Assembly (NCBI RefSeq): GCF_016714275.1
Contig: NZ_JADJNP010000004.1
Coordinates: 558,001 to 622,000, forward strand
DNA: 64,000 bases
From: Tessaracoccus sp.
GTDB lineage: Bacteria > Actinomycetota > Actinomycetes > Propionibacteriales > Propionibacteriaceae
Direction of reading: 5' to 3'
This document shows positions 61,442-64,000 of this stretch, one piece after another. The position numbers were made by a program, and so were the translations under genes. A model generated the notes under the pieces. That model was not told the origin of the DNA and did no database searches. It saw only the letters and a list, made by a program, of their open reading frames with translations. Each line of letters starts with the position of its first letter. Positions within the stretch are counted from its first letter, which is position 1.

Positions 61442-61468
61442 CGCGAGCTACTTCCGACACGCGGCACT
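61442..61468. repeat. Right copy of the 27-bp inverted repeat
   Basis: The mirror partner of 60970-60996. It includes the stop codon of the TetR-family gene (61448-61450), so that gene's end lies inside the repeat. Confidence 0.75.
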
Positions 61469-62203
61469 GAGGATGCCGAGTGCGGCGGCGCATCGGCGGG
61501 CGAGCGCTTCGAGATGCTCGCAGCTCGCAGTCATCGATCCCACGTAGTGGCCGAACAGCTCGAAGGAGATCGCGCCGAACAGCGTGGTCCAGGCGTCGAT
61601 GACCAGCAGCACCATGTCGGGCGTCAGGTCGGGGGGGACGTCGAACCCCAGGCCGGGCAGGCTGGTGAGGACGGCTTCGGCGTCCGCCGTCACTGCCGGG
61701 CCGGGTGGCGGGAGCGGCGCGGCGGACGACGCCAACGCCCCGGACGCGAGCGCGTCGATGCTGATCTGCGCGAGGGTGAGCACGACGGTCTGGGCCGGGG
61801 CGACCGTCGTCTGTGGCGCGCGGTAGCCGACGACGGGGGTCCCGTAGAGCAGTGCGTACTCATGCGGGTGGTCGACGGCCCATGCGCGTGCGGCGTGCCA
61901 CGTTGCGAGCCAACGTCCGAGGTAGTCGTCGCGATCGCACTGGGCTTCCGCGGCGGAGACCGCGGCGCCCAGGCGCTCGTATCCGGTGTGGATCAGTTCG
62001 GTGAGGATCGCCTCCCGGCCGGGCAGGTAGCGGTAGATGGCCGAGGGCACCACGCCGATCTCGCGGGCGATGGCACGCAGCGACAACGCGGACGGCCCAA
62101 CCTCGCCCAGTTGCCGGCGGGCGACGTCGAGGACGGCACCCACTGTTCGTGCTCCCCCGGCACCGCTGTCGACCGCCTCGTTGTTCACATCCTCCGCACC
62201 CAT
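61448..62203 (-). CDS. TetR-family regulator of the adjacent epimerase
   Basis: A 251-residue regulator with the helix-turn-helix LSLRAIAREIGVVPSAIYRYLPGREAILTEL (residues about 40-70) and a long C-terminal TetR ligand domain (WHG-like). The ATG at 62203 is preferred because GATGAT lies six bases upstream; earlier in-frame starts would fall among the operators. Three identical-type palindromes separate it from the epimerase-like gene, so it represses both. Confidence 0.9.
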   Translation of the reverse strand: MGAEDVNNEAVDSGAGGARTVGAVLDVARRQLGEVGPSALSLRAIAREIGVVPSAIYRYLPGREAILTELIHTGYERLGAAVSAAEAQCDRDDYLGRWLATWHAARAWAVDHPHEYALLYGTPVVGYRAPQTTVAPAQTVVLTLAQISIDALASGALASSAAPLPPPGPAVTADAEAVLTSLPGLGFDVPPDLTPDMVLLVIDAWTTLFGAISFELFGHYVGSMTASCEHLEALARRCAAALGILSAACRK

Positions 62204-62226
62204 GGCCCCATCATCGCACATCCTGA

Positions 62227-62295
62227 GAACAGTGTTCTTGACAGGATGGGACCCCCTGGAGAACACTGTTCGCTAGTTGTAAGTGAACACTGTTC
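62227..62295. promoter_or_regulatory. Three GAACA-N-TGTTC operators
   Basis: Perfect 11-base palindromes occur at 62227-62237, 62261-62271 and 62285-62295 (centres 34 and 24 bases apart). A consensus TTGACA -35 box at 62238-62243 lies beside the first, the second covers the matching -10 region (AACACT, 62262-62267), and the third lies between the transcript start and the ribosome site. This is a dense repression site for the TetR protein encoded alongside. Confidence 0.8.
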
Positions 62296-62307
62296 TCGGA
62301 GGTTGTC

Positions 62308-63255
62308 ATGACTAGATACATCGTCCTTGGTGCCGGCCCGATCGGCCGTGCCGTCACCAGCCGACTGCTCGCCGACGGTCACGCCGTCGCCGTCGTTACC
62401 CGCTCCGGCACGGCCGTCCCCGGTGCGGATGCCGTTGCCATGGCCGGCGACGACCCGGCCCTCCGCGGCGTGCTGCACGGCGCCGCCGGTGTGGTGATCG
62501 CCACCAATCCGCCGTACCACCGCTGGCGCGCCGCGTGGCCGCCGCTGCTGCGCAACGTGATCGCGGCGGCCGAGGCGTCACGCAGCGATGTCGTGCTCGT
62601 CGGGAACCTGTATGGGTACCCGCCCGGCGTGGTGATGACGGCATCCGAGCCGCTGCGCCCCACTACCAGGAAGGGCGCCGTGCGAGCCGCGCTGTGGGAG
62701 GAGCTCCTGGCGGCGCATCGCGCGGGCAGGGTGCGCGCCACCGAGATCCGGGCGTCCGACTACACCGGGCCCGAGGCGCTGACCACTGACGGTGCCCACG
62801 CCGGGCGTCGCCTGGTCGCGCCCGTGCTCAAGGGGCGGACGGCGTCCGTGTTCGGCCAGCCGGACGCCCCGCACAGCTGGGCGGCGGTCGGCGACATCGC
62901 GGCCACGGTGACCGCGGCGCTGGGTTCTGACCAAGCGTGGGGCCGCCCCTGGGTTGTCCCGACGGCGGAACCGCGCAGCCTCCGCGAGATCGCGTCGGCG
63001 ATCGCGCTGGCCGCCGGAGCGCCGGAGCCGAGGCTGAAGCGCATGCCCGACGCCCTCCTGCTCGCTGGGGCGATCTTCAGCCCCATGGTGCGGGAGCTGT
63101 TCGAGATGCGCAGTCAGCACGACGAGCCGTTCCTCTGTGACGGCGCGGAGACCACCGAACTCTTGGGCGTGTCGGCGACACCCTGGTCGGAGATCATCGA
63201 TGCGATGGTCACCGCGGCTCGCGCCTCTCAGCCCGCGCCTGCGGCCCGCGTCTAA
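62308..63255 (+). CDS. NAD(P)-binding epimerase/reductase-like protein
   Basis: A 315-residue Rossmann-fold protein with YIVLGAGPIGRAV at the start and VVLVGNLYGYPPG in the second half, as in NAD-dependent epimerases of the NmrA/extended SDR type. The usual YxxxK is replaced by KGAVRAALWEEL, so catalysis may differ. CGGAGG lies before the ATG. It is the target of the divergent TetR regulator; substrate unknown, perhaps a xenobiotic or an oxidised aldehyde. Confidence 0.85.
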   Translation: MTRYIVLGAGPIGRAVTSRLLADGHAVAVVTRSGTAVPGADAVAMAGDDPALRGVLHGAAGVVIATNPPYHRWRAAWPPLLRNVIAAAEASRSDVVLVGNLYGYPPGVVMTASEPLRPTTRKGAVRAALWEELLAAHRAGRVRATEIRASDYTGPEALTTDGAHAGRRLVAPVLKGRTASVFGQPDAPHSWAAVGDIAATVTAALGSDQAWGRPWVVPTAEPRSLREIASAIALAAGAPEPRLKRMPDALLLAGAIFSPMVRELFEMRSQHDEPFLCDGAETTELLGVSATPWSEIIDAMVTAARASQPAPAARV

Positions 63256-63535
63256 GCGAGCCAGCCCGCGTGCGCAGCAGAACATCGGCGTCGACAGCGA
63301 TCTTCACTGTTCGCCTTTGACCTGCTGAGGCGCCGGCCTCGGCGATCGCTTCCTCGATCTCGTCAATCGTCAGCTGTGCGCCGTGGCTCTTTCCGGTCAG
63401 AAGGCCGGTAAGCGCGCGTGGGTGGTGCCCCGAACTGACCAGCCAACAACAAGGCGTTTCCGGCGAAATTCCTCCCACACGGGCGACTTCGCGTCGGATT
63501 CGTTCGGCTCGGTGAGGAGCGGCCAGGATGACGGC
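63256..63535. other. Intergenic region before the SDR gene
   Basis: No firm gene is seen in these 280 bases. On the minus strand, roughly 63280-63460, a frame with reasonable composition contains LTIDEIEEAIAEAGAS and TVKIAVDADVLLR, which looks like a worn-down coding region, but no start, ribosome site or family could be assigned. Confidence 0.35.
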
Positions 63536-64000
63536 ATGAATCACGGCAGTGAAGGAAAGGTCGCGCTGGTCACCGGCGCGTCGCGGGGGTTGGGGCGTGC
63601 GATCGCGCTGAGATTGGCGGCCGACGGGGCGCAGGTCGCGGTCAACTACGCGCGGTCTGCCGCGCGAGCGGAGGAGGTCGTGAGCCTGATCCGACAGCGG
63701 GGCGGCGACGCCGTCGCGGTGCGGGGCGACGTCACGGACGAGGACCAGGCCCGCGCGCTCATCGAGGACGCGGCCGCGCACTTCGGCATGGACGTGGGCG
63801 TCATCGTCAACAACGCGACCGGGCCGCAGCCGGAGTTGACGATCGACCAGAGCTCCTGGAGCGACTACCAGGATCAGATCGACTTCTTCGTCAAGGCCCC
63901 CTTTCTTCTGCTGCGGGCGGCGCTGCCGGGCATGCGACGACTCGGCGGCGGCAGCGTCGTCAACATCGGCAGCGAGGTGGTGCATCGCGGCGCGGCGCCG
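63536..64000 (+). CDS. Short-chain dehydrogenase/reductase (partial)
   Basis: The first 155 codons are in the window; the gene runs off the right edge. GKVALVTGASRGLGRAIA gives the NAD(P)-binding TGxxxGxG motif, VNNAT is a variant of the NNAG motif, and GGGSVVNIGSEV leads to the active-site Ser strand. The catalytic Tyr and Lys lie beyond the edge. CAGGAT lies six bases before the ATG, in line with other leaderless starts nearby. Confidence 0.88.
   Translation, partial: MNHGSEGKVALVTGASRGLGRAIALRLAADGAQVAVNYARSAARAEEVVSLIRQRGGDAVAVRGDVTDEDQARALIEDAAAHFGMDVGVIVNNATGPQPELTIDQSSWSDYQDQIDFFVKAPFLLLRAALPGMRRLGGGSVVNIGSEVVHRGAAP

Larger units (their letters stand above)
60961..61447. other. Intergenic region between the hydrolase and TetR genes
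   Basis: No intact gene is present in these 487 bases. They hold the decayed HNH gene and its two flanking inverted repeats; inside, GGAGGCCGACCTCC at 61017-61030 is a short stem with a four-base loop. Confidence 0.7.

Overview
The window is a stretch of chromosome from a high-GC actinobacterium. GC-rich third codon positions, a GlnR-type response regulator, a mycothiol synthase gene (mshD), a DUF3151 gene, a DUF222/HNH remnant and many genes that appear to be transcribed without a leader all fit Actinobacteria. The gene content would suit a Propionibacteriaceae member such as Tessaracoccus, but that genus-level placement is inference. No rRNA, tRNA, CRISPR array, integrase or intact insertion sequence was seen.

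Layout. 1-2343: the 3' end of a GH3 hexosaminidase-like gene, an AAA ATPase behind a palindromic promoter, and a small P-loop kinase. 2444-5104: a minus-strand pair made of a glycosyltransferase/pyruvyltransferase fusion and a membrane protein, with repeats and poly-G tracts upstream. 5494-14245: phosphate and polyphosphate genes on the minus strand, pstSCAB with a Pho box, then (reading backwards) glnR-mshD-ppk-mutT1 joined by overlapping start and stop codons. 14370-17187: a membrane-anchored binding protein, dtd, a 43-residue membrane peptide, a nitrobindin-like protein and ygfZ. 17184-24109: a galactoside uptake operon (GH42 beta-galactosidase plus MalEFG-type ABC) with a divergent LacI regulator and two matching operators. 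24106-29595: tpx, ppk2, a SatD-like gene, a PadR regulator and typA. 29762-36353: a second LacI-controlled operon with an ABC importer and a GH3 glycosidase. 36465-39339: DUF3151 and dhaKLM (PTS-linked dihydroxyacetone kinase). 39586-43649: purA facing a membrane-anchored PEP-synthase/rifampin-phosphotransferase-like enzyme that is coupled to an AbrB-type gene. 43775-50750: a SorC-regulated Rbs-type importer with a SIS isomerase and an FGGY kinase. 50761-53904: purD, a DUF3048 lipoprotein and a secreted membrane protein. 53957-60141: a fatty-acid degradation locus (acyl-CoA oxidase and TetR, divergent from thiolase, FabG4-like reductase and MaoC hydratase). 60214-64000: an alpha/beta hydrolase, an HNH pseudogene between inverted repeats, a TetR/epimerase pair with three operators, and the start of an SDR gene.

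Together the genes describe a soil- or host-polymer-feeding heterotroph. Three ABC sugar importers each sit beside their own regulator. There are two polyphosphate kinases and a high-affinity phosphate importer, glycerone use through the PTS, and a beta-oxidation set.

The most useful general signal is a repeated start-site grammar: a TANNNT-like -10 box followed by 6-7 bases and then ATG or GTG directly. It recurs before at least fourteen genes and was used here to choose starts. Other points worth a second look are the palindrome fused to the ATPase promoter, a family of long hairpins at gene ends, the HNH remnant between 27-bp inverted repeats, the membrane-anchored PEP-utilizing enzyme, and the SIS-plus-kinase sugar locus of unknown substrate.
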